This document shows, piece after piece, positions 44,590 through 55,874 of a stretch of 64,000 nucleotides of DNA (the first letter of the stretch is position 1; every line of letters starts with the position of its first letter). Under the pieces are notes generated by a model that worked only from the letters and a program-made list of their open reading frames with translations, did no database searches and was not told the origin of the DNA. A program made the position numbers and the translations under genes. The DNA is from Cordilura impudica (lineage: Eukaryota > Arthropoda > Insecta > Diptera > Scathophagidae). The stretch covers positions 230,683,348 to 230,747,347 of the forward strand of contig OY821518.1 in assembly GCA_963682025.1 (NCBI GenBank), written 5' to 3'.

Positions 44590-46291
44590 CACTTTTTATG
44601 AACAATTCGTTTTATGTTTTTTAATATATTTGTTCGCAATGCAAATTTTTATTCGTTAACGGATTTCTCTGAAATTCGGTATACACGATCTCCATACCCC
44701 AAAGAAGGTCGACATAAACTTCTCTCCGGCAACGCCTATTTTTACGCCTACTTTTTTTAAATTTTTTACGGCTTTCGTTCTAATCTAAATCCAGCGGCTA
44801 CGACAAGCTGAGTCGAGGGAATGTGAAACTCCTGAAACGACTCAACGTCTTGAGACCCAAAGGATAAGACAAGCTAACTCTAGGGAATATGAAACTCCTG
44901 AAACGAGACAACAACGTCTTGAGGACCAACGGATAAGACAAGCTGACTCTAGGGAATGTGAAACTTCTGAAACGACTCTAATATCCCTACCAGAAAACTT
45001 TTGTAAGTTGGTTCCTTCTTTGCAAGAGATGGTACAAACGTTTTTACTACCATAACGAACATAAGAGGATAATCTCTTACGGTACAGGCATCAACTTAGA
45101 ACCTCCCTGTTTTTCTCATCGACAATTATATGTCGCCTGCTCCAGAGTTGGGAGCCAGCACAATCTTTTCTTATATGAAGCATACGGAAAAGCCAGAAAT
45201 GTTGTATATCCCAAAGCTCTAGAATAACTAAAATTCGTAGATTTTAGACATCATACACTCAAAATAATTCAATCGTAAACATTGTTCGTTGTAATAGTCA
45301 GCAGGCGCTGAGTACTTAGTCCCCAATGAACAAATTCCGAATAAAAAAATGAACTTATTCCCTCAAAAATAGAGGAATAACGTCATGATGAACAAATTCC
45401 CCAAATTTAAAAAAAAGTACCAAAAGAAATGAACAAATTCCCCATACAGCTCTCAATATCTGTCCTGCAATAAACGTATTTAAAATCTGTATTCTTTTGA
45501 ATAGCATCATTTCGGTGCACGGAAGCAGCGCGCGGACGCGACGCGCTCGCGAACACAGCTCAATTAAAATATAGCAATGATGTGGAAAATATATTTCGGA
45601 GATTAAAATAAGTTAACGACAACTACGCGGCAGCACGGGTGTAGCTGCCAAATGCGCGGACGCGGATGCGACGCGCTCTCGGAACACAGCTCAACTAAAA
45701 TATCGGAATGATCTGAAAAATATATTTTGGATATTAAAATAAGTTAACGACGACTGCGCGGCAGCACGGGTGTAGCTGCCAAACGCGCGGACGCGGACCC
45801 GACTCGCTCGCGGAACACAGCTCAGTGAGAAGTCTTATGATAAATTTTATCTACGTACGTATGTATGTGCAATATTCACTATACATATATAGTATAAGCA
45901 ATTGCTTAAAGCAAACTTGTGGCACAATTTTCAACGTCACATTCATTATGCATTTTTGAAACTTCTATAAATTTCACGTCTCTGCTCAATGATGATCACT
46001 TATTGAATTTTTGCTGTAGCATCTTATAAAAAAACTGTTAAATTGAGAAAATCAAAAAAATTTTAAATTGAAATAAAAAATGAATTTACTCCCCAAAAAA
46101 CGTAAACATTGGGGAATTTTTTCATCATGAACAAATTCCCCAATCTCATAAAAATTTTTGCGGAGAAAGTTAATTTTTTGGGGGACTTTGTTCATTTGGG
46201 GACTAAGTACTCAGCGCCTGGTAAGCATATTTCACCATTTTTTAAGTCGAAGGCCTTTGAATCCCGGGTAAGACCGGGTATAAACCGCTAG
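44590..46291 (+). mobile_element. Helitron copy B1 with remains of its replicase gene
   Basis: The 3-prime end CCCGGGTAAGACCGGGTA then CCGCTAG at 46291 is followed by T, with a 5-bp stem (CCCGG/CCGGG). The 5-prime end is unclear. It has one 158-bp unit near 44620-44760, coding remains at 44785-45227, motifs ATGAACAAATTCCCC and three GC-rich units (45520-45840). It is followed, after only two bases, by the next Helitron in the same orientation. Confidence 0.75.
44785..45227 (+). pseudogene. Helitron replicase remnant: N-terminal repeats fused to helicase C-terminus
   Basis: About 44793-44985 is open and encodes nearly three copies of a basic 28-residue repeat of the form RIRQADSRECETPETRQQRL. 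After a short gap, 45078-45227 encodes GTGINLEPPCFSHRQLYVAC, SRVGSQHNLFLYEAYGK and NVVYPKALE, then TAA at 45225-45227. The latter is the C-terminal Pif1-helicase motif of Helitron RepHel proteins (LYVACSRVG). The rolling-circle nuclease and most of the helicase are gone, so this is an internal-deletion derivative of an autonomous element. B2 carries a more decayed version near 47330-47480. Confidence 0.75.
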
Positions 46292-46329
46292 TATCTATAT
46301 ATAAAAAATTCATTTTCTGTTTGTTTGTT

Positions 46330-47030
46330 TGTTTGACCGCTAAACAAATTTTTATTTTTCAACGGTTTTCTCTGAAATTCGGTACACATGATCTCTATAC
46401 TCGAGGAAAGGTCGCCATATGATTCTTAATGGCCACGCCTACTTTTACGCCCACTTTTTGTATACAGTTCATTTTATGTTTTTTGTTATATTTGTTCGCT
46501 ATACAAATTTTTATTTTTCAACGGATTTCTCTGAAATTAGGTATGCACAATGTCTGTACTCCAGGCAAAGTCACAATATTATTCTTATGGCCATGCCTTC
46601 TTTTACACCCACTTTTTATACAAAACTCATTTTCTGTTTTTTGGTTTATTTTTTCGCTATACAAATTTTTATTTTTCCACGGATTTCTCTAAAATTTGGT
46701 ACGCACAATCTCCATACTCCAGGCAAGGTTCCCATTTGCTTCTACCGGCCACACCTAATTTTGCGCCTACTTCTATGTATATGAAATTTATTTGTTTTCC
46801 TTTATTTGTTTCTTTTTTTGACTGCTTTACAAACTTTTATTTTTCAACGGCTTTCTGAAATTTGGTAAACGTGATCTATGTACTCCAGCGAAGGTCGGAT
46901 TGTATATCTTTCTGGCCATGCCTACCTTTACGCCCACTTTTTTATAAAACTCATTTTCTGTTTTTGTTACATTTGTTCGCTATACAAATTTGTATTTTTC
47001 AACGGATTTCTCTGAAATTTGGTACACACG
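46330..47030. repeat. 158-bp tandem repeat units of Helitron B2 (5 units)
   Basis: TCTCTGAAATTxGGTACACA recurs at about 46371, 46527, 46684, 46852 and 47008, period 155-168 bp, inverted relative to copy A. Each has CGCC(C/T)ACTTTT and a CCATATG-like core. Confidence 0.85.
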
Positions 47031-47579
47031 GGAATAACTTCACGATGAACAAATTCCCCAAATTTAAAAAAAGGTCCTTAAAAGAAATGAACAAATTCCT
47101 CATTTTTTTTTAAAAATGAAATAAAAACATGAACTAACTCCCCAAATTCGTTCTTAAATTTTTACAAACTCTTTTAACGAATTTTGTTATATATTTATTT
47201 AAGTGAAAATATGCATACTGATCGTAATATCCGTCCAGCAATATACGCATTTCAATTCTGTACTCTTTTCAATAACATCATTTCGACGCGCTCGCGGACG
47301 CAGCTTTGTTAAGAGACGCGGAAATGCCTGAATCCATGGAATCTGAAACTCCTTAAACGACAGTTTTTCTCATACACAATTTTATTTAGCCTGCTCCAGA
47401 GTATAATATTTTCGTATATGCTCCAGAAGAAAAAAATCGGAAATGTTGTATATCACAAAGCTCTAGAATAACTAAAATTCGTAACTTTTTGACATCATAC
47501 ACTTAAATGAATAAATTCCCTAACGTATTCCCCACAAAATTGGGGAATAACTTCAAGATGAACAAATTCCCCAAATTTA

Positions 47580-47990
47580 AAAAGAAATGTGCCCGGAATC
47601 GGGCGCGGACGCGGACACGACGCAATACGCTCGCGGAACACAGCTTAGCTAAAATATCAACACATCTGCGCGGCAGCACGGGTGTGGCTGCCAAACGCGC
47701 GGAAGCGGCTCGCGGAATACAGCTCTGCTAAAATATCGTAATGATCTGAAAAATATATTTAGGCAATTAAAATAAGTTGACGACAACTGCGCGGCAGCAC
47801 GGTGCCAAACGCGCGGGAGCGGCGCGCGGATGCGACGCGCTCGCAGAGCAGAGCTAATCTAAAATATCGGAATGATCTGAAAAATATATTTTGGCGATTA
47901 AAATAAGTAGACGACAACTGTGCGTCTGTACGGGTGTAGCTGCCAAACACGCGGATTCGGACAGTGAAAAGTCTTATGATAAATTTGATC
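47580..47990. repeat. GC-rich tandem units of Helitron B2
   Basis: Four imperfect units with GCGGCAGCACGGGTGTGGCT and CGCGCTCGCGGAACACAGCT, matching the inverted set in copy A at 7330-7665 and the set in B1 at 45520-45840. Confidence 0.8.
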
Positions 47991-48380
47991 TACGTATGTG
48001 CAATAATTACCTGTTGATCCAATTAGGCCACACATATACTATAAGCAGTTGCTTAAAGCAACCTTGCGGTTGAAAAAAAAAAACTTAAAGCGGTTTCGCA
48101 GCTTATTTTTGAAGCATTTTTGCTGTAGCCTCTTTTAAGAAAACTTCTGATTTAATAATCAAAAAATTTTAAATTGAAATAATAAATGAATATACTCCCC
48201 AAAAAACGTTTTGTCATCATGAACAAATTCCCCGATTCCATACAAATTTTCGGGGACAAAGTAAATTTTTTTGAGAAATTTGTTCATTGGGCATTAAGTA
48301 CTCAGACCTGGTAAGCATAGTGAACCATTTTCAAGTCAAAGGCCTTTGGATCCCGGACAAGACCGGGTAAAAACAGCTAG

Positions 48381-49554
48381 TTTTGTTATATTTCCACACT
48401 ATTTCTTTTTTGTAGCCAACAAAAATAGAAATTGTCTTAAGTTGACTATAGCGACAAAAGTAGTTGTGTAGCCGTGCAGCTGTGTTGGTGTGTGTCAAAA
48501 TAATCATTTTCATATAAACGTGTGTATTTTATTTTTGACAGGCTGTAGTCGTGTAGCCGCTGTCGCCTATGTGTTTCATGCATAACCGAAACATGCACAA
48601 GCTTACCGAAAACCGACTCCGTGCTTGAAAATTGAGTAAATTAAATCTTCTTCCCAGAATTTAACCTAACTTTTTCTTTCGGTAAATAATTAAAAGTGTT
48701 AAACTATCAGCTGTTTATATTAACATGTTAATATCAAAAATTTAAATTAAATAAATTATAATTTTTAAACACAATAAAATTTTTGGATATTTTTAAAATA
48801 CAGACAATTGGACAATCTTTAGGTACATTTAGAATATTCCAATATACTAACGGAAATTGTGCAGTAAATGCTTAAGGAATATTGAGGGCGCAATAAGAAC
48901 AGGTAATGAAAACATGTTTCTATAATATTTCATACTCTGTACAAAAAATGTGTAAGTAGAATTCATATTTTACGTTTGTTATTCAAGGAAGAACAAAAAT
49001 ATACTTGAATCGCAAGAATTGGCGGCAAAAGTATCAGTATATTATTCTCTAAATGATACACATCTACAAACATACTCGTAATATACAACATTAACATGTA
49101 AATATACAGACAAACTATCAACTCAAACTTATTTAGGAAACTAACATTATATTGTTGTGTGAACACGAATATTGAAGGTGTGTGCACTCAGTAAAGTTAA
49201 AATAAAGTAACTCTTTTTTAGAAGGTTTAAAGTAAGGAATTTCTAAAAGCTTAAATTCCTCATTTTGACAAATATTCACAAATATTAGAGCATCGCTAAT
49301 TGGAATACCAAGAAATTGACCAGAAATGATGAGGAGAGCAGTTGGCTCATCATCAAGGAATTTAGCATGTGGGCTTGTTTTGTAAAGTACATATCTACGT
49401 GAAACGTCATGATAAATAGCTTCTTCTGATGAGGAAAAGATGGTGCTCTATTGTGCTCTAAAATCACTTACACATCTCATGTTCGTTTTGTTTTTTCACT
49501 AGTATCCCCTGTCATGCTTCGCTACGATTTACCAAAATTTGTGGATATATACAT
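48381..49554. other. no recognised feature
   Basis: Mostly unique AT-rich DNA; a GC-richer stretch near 48440-48640 (GTAGTCGTGTAGCCGCTGTC) showed no domain or repeat partner here. Confidence 0.4.
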
Positions 49555-49662
49555 ATGTTTTTCACGGCTTTCTCTAATATCGTACTCCAGATATATGGAA
49601 TTAAATATATATTTCTGTTGGGAGTACCACACCCACTGCTCCGATTCCGCCCATTTATTGTA

Positions 49663-50949
49663 AAGGGTCCGCCATCTAACATTTTTTTTTTCAACTAGTG
49701 CTTATTTTGTGAATGGTAACACTTAGCTCATGTCTGATTTGACAGATAATTAGTATTATCCTTCCTCTGAACGAATATGGTTGTGCATACGCTTGAACAA
49801 CGCTCGGAAATATTGCGACATTACTTTGAAAATCATAGTAATGTTGCAGAATGTGTGCGATTTTGGAAGAAGAGAAGCACCGTCAGCTCCGTATGTTCGT
49901 TATCTTGGGAAAAAAGTGAATGAAACTGGCATCCTCATCGATAAACAAAAGCGTGAAAAGCCAAAAACAGTGCGTATACCCGAGAATATTGCTGCTGTGG
50001 CAGAAAGTGTGCGTGAAGCGCCATCAACATCAATTCACCGTCGTTCTCAAGAACTGAACATTTCGGAGGCATCATTGAGACGAATTTTGCATAAAGACCT
50101 TGGTATGACGCCATACAAAGTCCAATTGGTTCAGGAGTTGAAGCCAACTGACCATCCATTGCGTTTTCGCTTCGCTAAGTGGGCCTGCGCGACTTACAGA
50201 AGATGCCGATTTTGCCAAAAAAATCATATTTTCTGACGAAGCTCATTTTGATCTTGGCGGGTATGTAAACAAGCAAAATTGTCGCAATTGGGGCACAGAA
50301 AACCCGCACGCATACATTGAAAAGCCGATACACCCAAAACGAGTCGCTGTTTGGTGCGGATTTTGGTCCAGAGGCATAATTGGGCCATTTTTCTTCGAAA
50401 ATGAGCAAGGAGTGGCCGTTACAGTCAATGGCGATCGTTGTCGGGCCATGTTGAACAAATTTTTGTTCACAAAAATTGAAGAGGAGGATATTGGCAACAT
50501 TTGGTTTCAACAGGACAGCGCTACGTGCCACACAGCCAAAGCTACACTCGATGTTTTGCGCCCTGTTTTTGAAGATCGCATTATCAGCCGCAGAGCTGAT
50601 GTCTTTTGGCCACCTCGGAGCTGCGATTTAACACCGTTGGACTATTATTTGTGGGGTGCCCTCAAAGATAAGTGTTACGCCAACAAGCCAGAGACAATTG
50701 ACGCTTTATAGGACAATATTCATGCAGCCATTGGTGAAATACAGCTGCACACAATCGATAATGTGCTTAAAAATTGGACCGATCGTGTAGGCTACTGCAT
50801 GGCCAGCCGAGGCAGCCATTTGAATGAAATTATTTTCCATTAATAACCGGAAGGATTGTACTTTCAAATAAAAAAAGAATTTTGAGATAATATTCAGTAG
50901 TTTTTTTATAGCATTTTCAAAAAAAAAAAAAGTTATTTGGCGGACCCTT
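49663..50949 (+). mobile_element. rosa-type (DD41D) mariner-like element, full length
   Basis: Inverted ends AAGGGTCCGCCA (49663) and TGGCGGACCCTT (to 50949) lie within TA (49661-49662, 50950-50951). Length 1287 bp. It has different ends and a distinct transposase from the deleted copy at 14577, so two rosa subfamilies are present. It inserted into a GTACCACACCCACTGCTCCG repeat related to 32450-32995. Confidence 0.9.
49777..50843 (+). pseudogene. rosa (DD41D) transposase, two frameshifts and one stop
   Basis: ATG at 49777 opens MVVHTLEQRSEILRHYF. The frame shifts near 49860, continuing GRREAPSAPYVRYLGKKVNE and NISEASLRRILHKDLGMTPY, and shifts again near 50200-50235. All three catalytic Asp are then present: SDEAHFDLGGYVN, WFQQDSATCHTAKATL and CDLTPLDYYLWG, with 41 residues between the last two. 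TAG at 50709-50711 interrupts ETIDAL, and the protein ends MASRGSHLNEIIFH before TAA 50841-50843. About 355 codons, the usual size. The catalytic residues survive, but the copy cannot make the enzyme. Confidence 0.88.
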
Positions 50950-50959
50950 TATAATTACT

Positions 50960-51470
50960 TATATTGGCTGATAACTTATGTACTCTACAAAAGTGTCTAG
51001 CACTATATCACAACTTTCAAAAAAAAATCGCTATATGCTATATTTATATGGGGACTATGTCGAAAAATGGACCGATCCTGACCATATTCGGAAAGTCATT
51101 AATATTTTAAAAAACATATTTTTGTTCTTTGATAGATTGAAGTAAAGATCGGGAAGCAGCTTCATATGGGGATATGACTAAGAATTCCCCAAAAAGGTTT
51201 ATATATGGGCGTAATAAACGTATACTTACCAAATCTGACCGAGATCCCACAGGCGTCATTTGTATCGATTTTCAACAAATTTTATTAAAATATATTGCGA
51301 CCTGTAGATTGATTACAAGGCTTACATGGGCACACAAGCGGACAGATGGACAGACTTTTTTCGTTATCGAAAAAAATTCAAAAAAGACATAAAACAAGTA
51401 AAAAAAAAACAAGTAAGAAAATTATAGTTATTTTTATACCCTAACCACATAGTGGTATAGAGTATAACAA
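50960..51470 (+). repeat. partial copy of the 767-bp interspersed repeat family
   Basis: Shares TATATGGGGACTATGTCGAA, AAAATGGACCGATCCTGACC, TTGATAGATTGAAGTAAAGA and GACAGATGGACAGAC with 53012-53778; at 51395-51470 a second head (CAAGTAAGAAAATTATAGTT) and a tail (CCACATAGTGGTATAGAGTA) follow directly. Confidence 0.7.
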
Positions 51471-51730
51471 CAAATGAAGTATCAATAACGATCAACAATT
51501 CATACGATACGTTGGATGTGGAACAAATAAATTATCAGTAACGATACAAATTTGTCAATGCATGGTTTGTGCAGATCAAACATTTTTTGAGCGATACACA
51601 ATAATATCCTACACGATACTGAATGAAACAAATGTGTATGTACAGTAAGTTAGATAAAAATGAACAAATGCATATAACAGACCTGAGCTCAATAATAAAA
51701 GCAGATTCTATTTAAACTTAAAAGCGACGC

Positions 51731-51768
51731 ACAGTGGACCATGTTTTGAGAAGGCGGCCAAAAATCAT
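51731..51768 (+). repeat. Transib-2 left terminal repeat (RSS-like)
   Basis: CACAGTG heptamer identical to the RSS consensus, 22-bp spacer with GAGAAGGCGG, then CAAAAATCA. Confidence 0.88.
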
Positions 51769-52589
51769 TTTTTTTTTTTTGTTACCGATTTTAAAGTTAT
51801 GTTATTCATTTGAAAGTAAATACTAGTAAACCTCGGGAGCCAAAAAATTGCGACTCTATCTCAATCACAGCGAGCAGGGTCTTCGAAAATGGGCTTTCTC
51901 AGTATTTTGCTAATATTAAAAATTTCTTTGTAAATTTTTATTTTTGAATGACTGTAACTTTTTTGATTTAAAAGATTTGGAAGTGAAATAAATTTTGTGT
52001 ACTTTTGTGGCTTCCATACTATTAATATTAAAAATGTAAAATCACTGAGTCGTTCCGAAATTTCAAAAAAAAAATTTTTTTAAAAAAGGTCCAAATTTTC
52101 CGAAAATCTCCTACTTAATACAGCATAACTCCTGCCACTCAAAAGCAGTCAGAAAAAATCTTGCACTCTTCTATAGTCCGAACCCTCCCCTATACTCCTA
52201 TACCCCATTTTTTTGCGTGTCGGTAGAGTTGTCAGGAGTTGTTATATACTTATAGAAAATGGTTGAGATATAATGCGCTTAATTGTTACAGGTACATTTA
52301 CGTAGGTATCTTTCAAAAACATTAATAGTCTGAATTAGAGTTATATAGTTTAAATACCTGACAGAATGGGAAACAATTTAAATAACAGCTAAATGGTAAA
52401 AAAAAAACTATTGCGGCATAGCCCTTTAAGATATGAGCAGGTATGCTTCACCTTTTACAAGGGGTTAGGGTGTGGGTTTTTTATGCTTCTAAAAGTTGTA
52501 ATAAAAGATAAAAATTGTTATTTTACATAATTGCAAGAAAGAGTATTTATAATAATGTTTCCACAATTATTGTTCATTACAATTTGTGC

Positions 52590-55327
52590 AATGGCTAAGA
52601 ACTGTTACAGAGATCTGGCAGATATTTATTTTCAACGAAATGATGTAGACGATGTAATTTTGCACATAGTGAGCAACGACTTCTTTAAGAATTGTAACCT
52701 AGAAGACATTGAAATGCACAAAGGAAAAATTACTAATTTTGCATCGAATTTGAAAAGACGGTACATTGAATGCTCTCATAGCAAGGCAAAGATGTAAAAA
52801 CGTTACCAAGACTGGTTAATAAAGGAACTTATTTTTGAGAGTGCATCTACAACTGCCAACGAAAGTGGTAAAAAGGGTCGACCAGCAAAACCAATTGATG
52901 GATGTAGTGAAAGATCTCGAAGGCGCAAGCTGGAGAATATCAATGAAGAAATTTCTCAAAGAATTATTAAGGATTCATTTTTGCACCAAATTCAACCAAC
53001 CCAAAATAAAACAAGTAAGAAAATTATAGTCAATCTAGACCGACTATACGATACCCTATACCATGCGTTTAGAGACACTATCTCTCAGGCCCAACTAACT
53101 GGATATAGAAAATAAGCATAAACCAAATTTAAGTGGGATTTTTATTAATTTTTTCGGCTGCAGACATGAAAAAGTTCATATCGGATGCTTTATCTATATG
53201 GGGACTAGGACCGATCCTGACCATGTTTGGTAAAGTCTCTTGTATTTTGCAAAAACATATACAAACAAAATTTGAGAAGAATCAGTGCAATATTTTTGTT
53301 TTTTAATAGATTTAAATGAAGTTCGGGAAGCAGCTCTATATGGGGTCAAATGGATCATTTTTGGACTACTCATTAGTGGATGTAATGAACGCATACAAAC
53401 CCAATTTGAGTAAGATCTATATGACAATTTGGATCTTATGGAAATTTATGTCAATTTCATATGGGTAATTTGTATGGGGGCTAGGTCTGAACGTGGACCG
53501 ATTCTCACCGATTTCAACAGCGTTCATCCCATGGCCGATAAAAGCTCATATACCAAATATGTTCATATTTGCGACCTGCAGTTTGATTACAAGCTTTACA
53601 TGGACACACAGACGGACGGACGGACGGACGGACGGACGGACATTGTTAAATCAACTCAGAAAGTTATTCTGATTCGATCGGTATAATTAAAGATGGGTCT
53701 AGGTCAAATATTTTTGGTTGTTACAAACAGCAGCACAAAGTCATTATACCCAAACCACATAGTGGTATAGGGTATAAAAAAATAAAATTGAAATAATTGA
53801 AAAAATAGTAGAAGCGAGCCCAAGGCGCACAAAAAGAATTTTGAAAAGCATTCCTACACCAATTGAAGATAAAAAATTTACGCCGGAAGAAGCGTTCGCC
53901 CTATTTTTGGATTTGAAATTGACCAAAAATCAATATAAGGAATTGCGGAAGCGAACCAATGAAAAGTATTGTGGGATTTTTCCAGAGTATCGAGATTTAG
54001 TTTCTGCCAAAAAAGAATGCTTACCTTCACAATCTGCTATTAGTGTCACTTCAACATCAGCAGAAATAAAATTGCAAGATCTCCTTGAACATACTACAGA
54101 ACGATTGCTAATTACGCTTGATATTGATCATTTAAAAAAAATTGGTAATGGCAGCATTACTTTAATTTCTAAATGAGGATGTGATGGAACAATACAAGCA
54201 ATTTAATGCCGTAAATTCATCAGATGCTAATTTATTTATGGTATCTTACGTTCCATTGCGCTTAACAAAAAGGTATAGCGTCTTAGAGCCGTCAACTAGT
54301 AGAGCAACAGAAATTGATATATGAAAAAATGAAATTCCTTCTTCAACAAAGTATTGCAGACCAATAAAATTTGCATTCAAAAAGGAAACCAAAGATGTCA
54401 TAACTGAAGAAGTTCAAAAAATAAAAGATCAAATTAAGGAACTTCAACCAGTAATATTTAAATTTGATGACCACGACATTGAAGTACATTTTAAAATGTG
54501 TCTCACAATGATTAATGGAAAAGTTGCACAAGCTTTAACTGGAACAAAGTCAACGTCAAGCTGCATTATATGCCAAAAGACATCAAGTCAATTAAGCCAA
54601 CCCCCACCAGAAGACGATAGTTCCAATCTAGAATACGTTTCATGGAGCATATTCTTAAATTGGGTTATGATTTGGAATTTGGTCCAAAAACAAAGAAAAT
54701 GAAGAAAAAAGAAAGCAAAAAAAAAAAAAACAAATTCAACAAAAATATCTACAGCTAGTCCTCGTAATCGACCAACCAAAACAAGGGGAAGGAAACACAA
54801 ATGATGGAAATACTGCAAGGAGATTTTTTTCCGATCCGTAAACTGCAGCATCTATCACAGGTGTAGATCATGAATTAATAAGAGGATTCAAAATCATATT
54901 ACAAGTTCTAGCATACAGCAGAAAGATAAATGCAAAAAAATTTGGAGAGTACGCCAATAAAACAGCTATACTTAATAATGAAAAATACTCTTGGAGATAT
55001 ATGCCATCCACAGTTCATAAAATTTTGTACCATGGGGAATAAATAATTCAAAACAATATGCTACCAATAGGAGATCTATCTGAAGAAGCGCAAGAAAAAA
55101 GGAACAAAGACTACAGATTCTTTCGCGAGCACAACACAAGGAAAATGTCCAGATGTTGTACTAATGAAGACCTTATCACTATTTTGTTGTGCACTTCAGA
55201 TCCGTATATGTCCAACATTCGTCAAAAATGGAAAACTACCTCTATTGAATTAGACGAAGAAGCTGAACAACTTCTAGAAGATGAAAATCAAGGCTATTTA
55301 GAAGAAATTTTTACTAAAATTGGTTGA
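52590..55327 (+). pseudogene. Transib transposase, decayed, split by a repeat
   Basis: N-terminal part (about 52590-53000): MAKNCYRDLADIYFQRN, LKRRYIECSHSKAKM and, in other frames, YQDWLIKELIFESASTTANE and GKKGRPAKP. The 767 bp repeat follows. The core resumes at 53789: RRTKRILKSIPTPIEDKKF, KLQDLLEHTTERLL, ITLISK then TGA in place of the usual Trp, GCDGT (first Asp, 54183-54185), MINGKVAQALTGTKSTSSCI (second Asp replaced by Asn, codon 54514-54516; CxxC after it), NDGNTARRFFS (about 54800), VHKILYHGE and MLPIGDLSEEAQEKRNKDYR (Glu like RAG1 E962). Several stops and frameshifts, so it is dead. Divergence from copy 1 shows the two are different subfamilies. Confidence 0.85.
53012..53778 (+). mobile_element. 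767-bp non-coding retroposed repeat
   Basis: Begins CAAGTAAGAAAATTATAGTC and ends GTGGTATAGGGTATAA; AAAATAAAA is duplicated at 53003-53011 and 53779-53787, which fixes the ends and suggests reverse-transcription-type insertion. Inside are CGGACGGACGGACGGA (53615-53641) and motifs AGACCGACTATACGATACCC and CATATGGGGTCAAATGG. It has no protein coding. Partial relatives: 39395-39785, 50960-51470 and inverted 56955-57300. It interrupts Transib copy 2. Confidence 0.8.
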
Positions 55328-55831
55328 GACACTAACAATAAGTTACACATTTTTTTATATAGTTAAAAAATTTTCTTGATTCAAAAATTTATATATTTTG
55401 TAAATTTACAATAAAAATTGATATAGAAATATTTAAAAAGACAAAAAATTTAACTAAAGCAAAACCATACGAGTTTTTCATTGAAATTTCTCTAGCTTGA
55501 ACCAATATAAGGTAACTTTTACGTTCGCTGTTTACGGGCGCCAAAGTTTGGCATTTTCTGAAAAAATTAACTTAAAAAATTGTTAAAAAGTATTAGTTGT
55601 AAAATTAACTGAAAAAATAAGACATTATATTAAAAAAAACCTTTTTTTTTACCTTTTAACATTTCACTTTTGTACCAAAATTCAACTACAAATGAAAATG
55701 TATTTTAAACCCTCCGTAACTTTTTTCTTTTAAGTCGAGAATTACGTTTTATAGCAAAATTTCAAGGCTAAAGTCTCACGTACCAAACAAAAAAAACCGC
55801 ATATCAAAATTCCAATCCAATCAAAAGTTAT

Positions 55832-55869
55832 AGATTTTTGACCGCCTTCTCGTCAAATTGTCCACTGTG
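55832..55869 (-). repeat. Transib-2 right terminal repeat (RSS-like)
   Basis: On the minus strand: CACAGTG, 22-bp spacer with GAGAAGGCGG, then CAAAAATCT. Confidence 0.88.
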
Positions 55870-55874
55870 CGACG

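Larger units (their letters stand above)
46294..48380 (+). mobile_element. Helitron copy B2, complete ends
   Basis: Starts TCTATATATAAAAAATTC at 46294 and ends CCCGGACAAGACCGGG then TAAAAACAGCTAG at 48380, followed by T; a 5-bp stem precedes CTAG. Length 2087 bp, close to copy A (2017 bp). Internal order: five 158-bp units (46330-47030), decayed helicase C-terminus (QFYLACSRV, about 47378-47405), GC-rich units (47580-47990), then the conserved 3-prime third. The two bases TA separate it from B1, so the two are in head-to-tail tandem. Confidence 0.85.
51731..55869 (+). mobile_element. Transib DNA transposon, copy 2 (decayed)
   Basis: Both ends read CACAGTGGAC inward: left at 51731, right finishing at 55869. 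Each has a 22-bp spacer then CAAAAATC. The duplication CGACG is perfect (51726-51730 and 55870-55874), as known for Transib targets. Length 4139 bp including a nested 767 bp repeat (53012-53778), so about 3.36 kb before, similar to copy 1. The spacer keeps GAGAAGGCGG in both arms, so the ends are better preserved than the gene. Confidence 0.93.

Noticed and set aside
46419..47113. Overlapping open frames such as FYFSTDFSEI
   Set aside because: They are translations of the 158-bp Helitron repeat units in several frames, also present in inverse at 7.9-8.8 kb.
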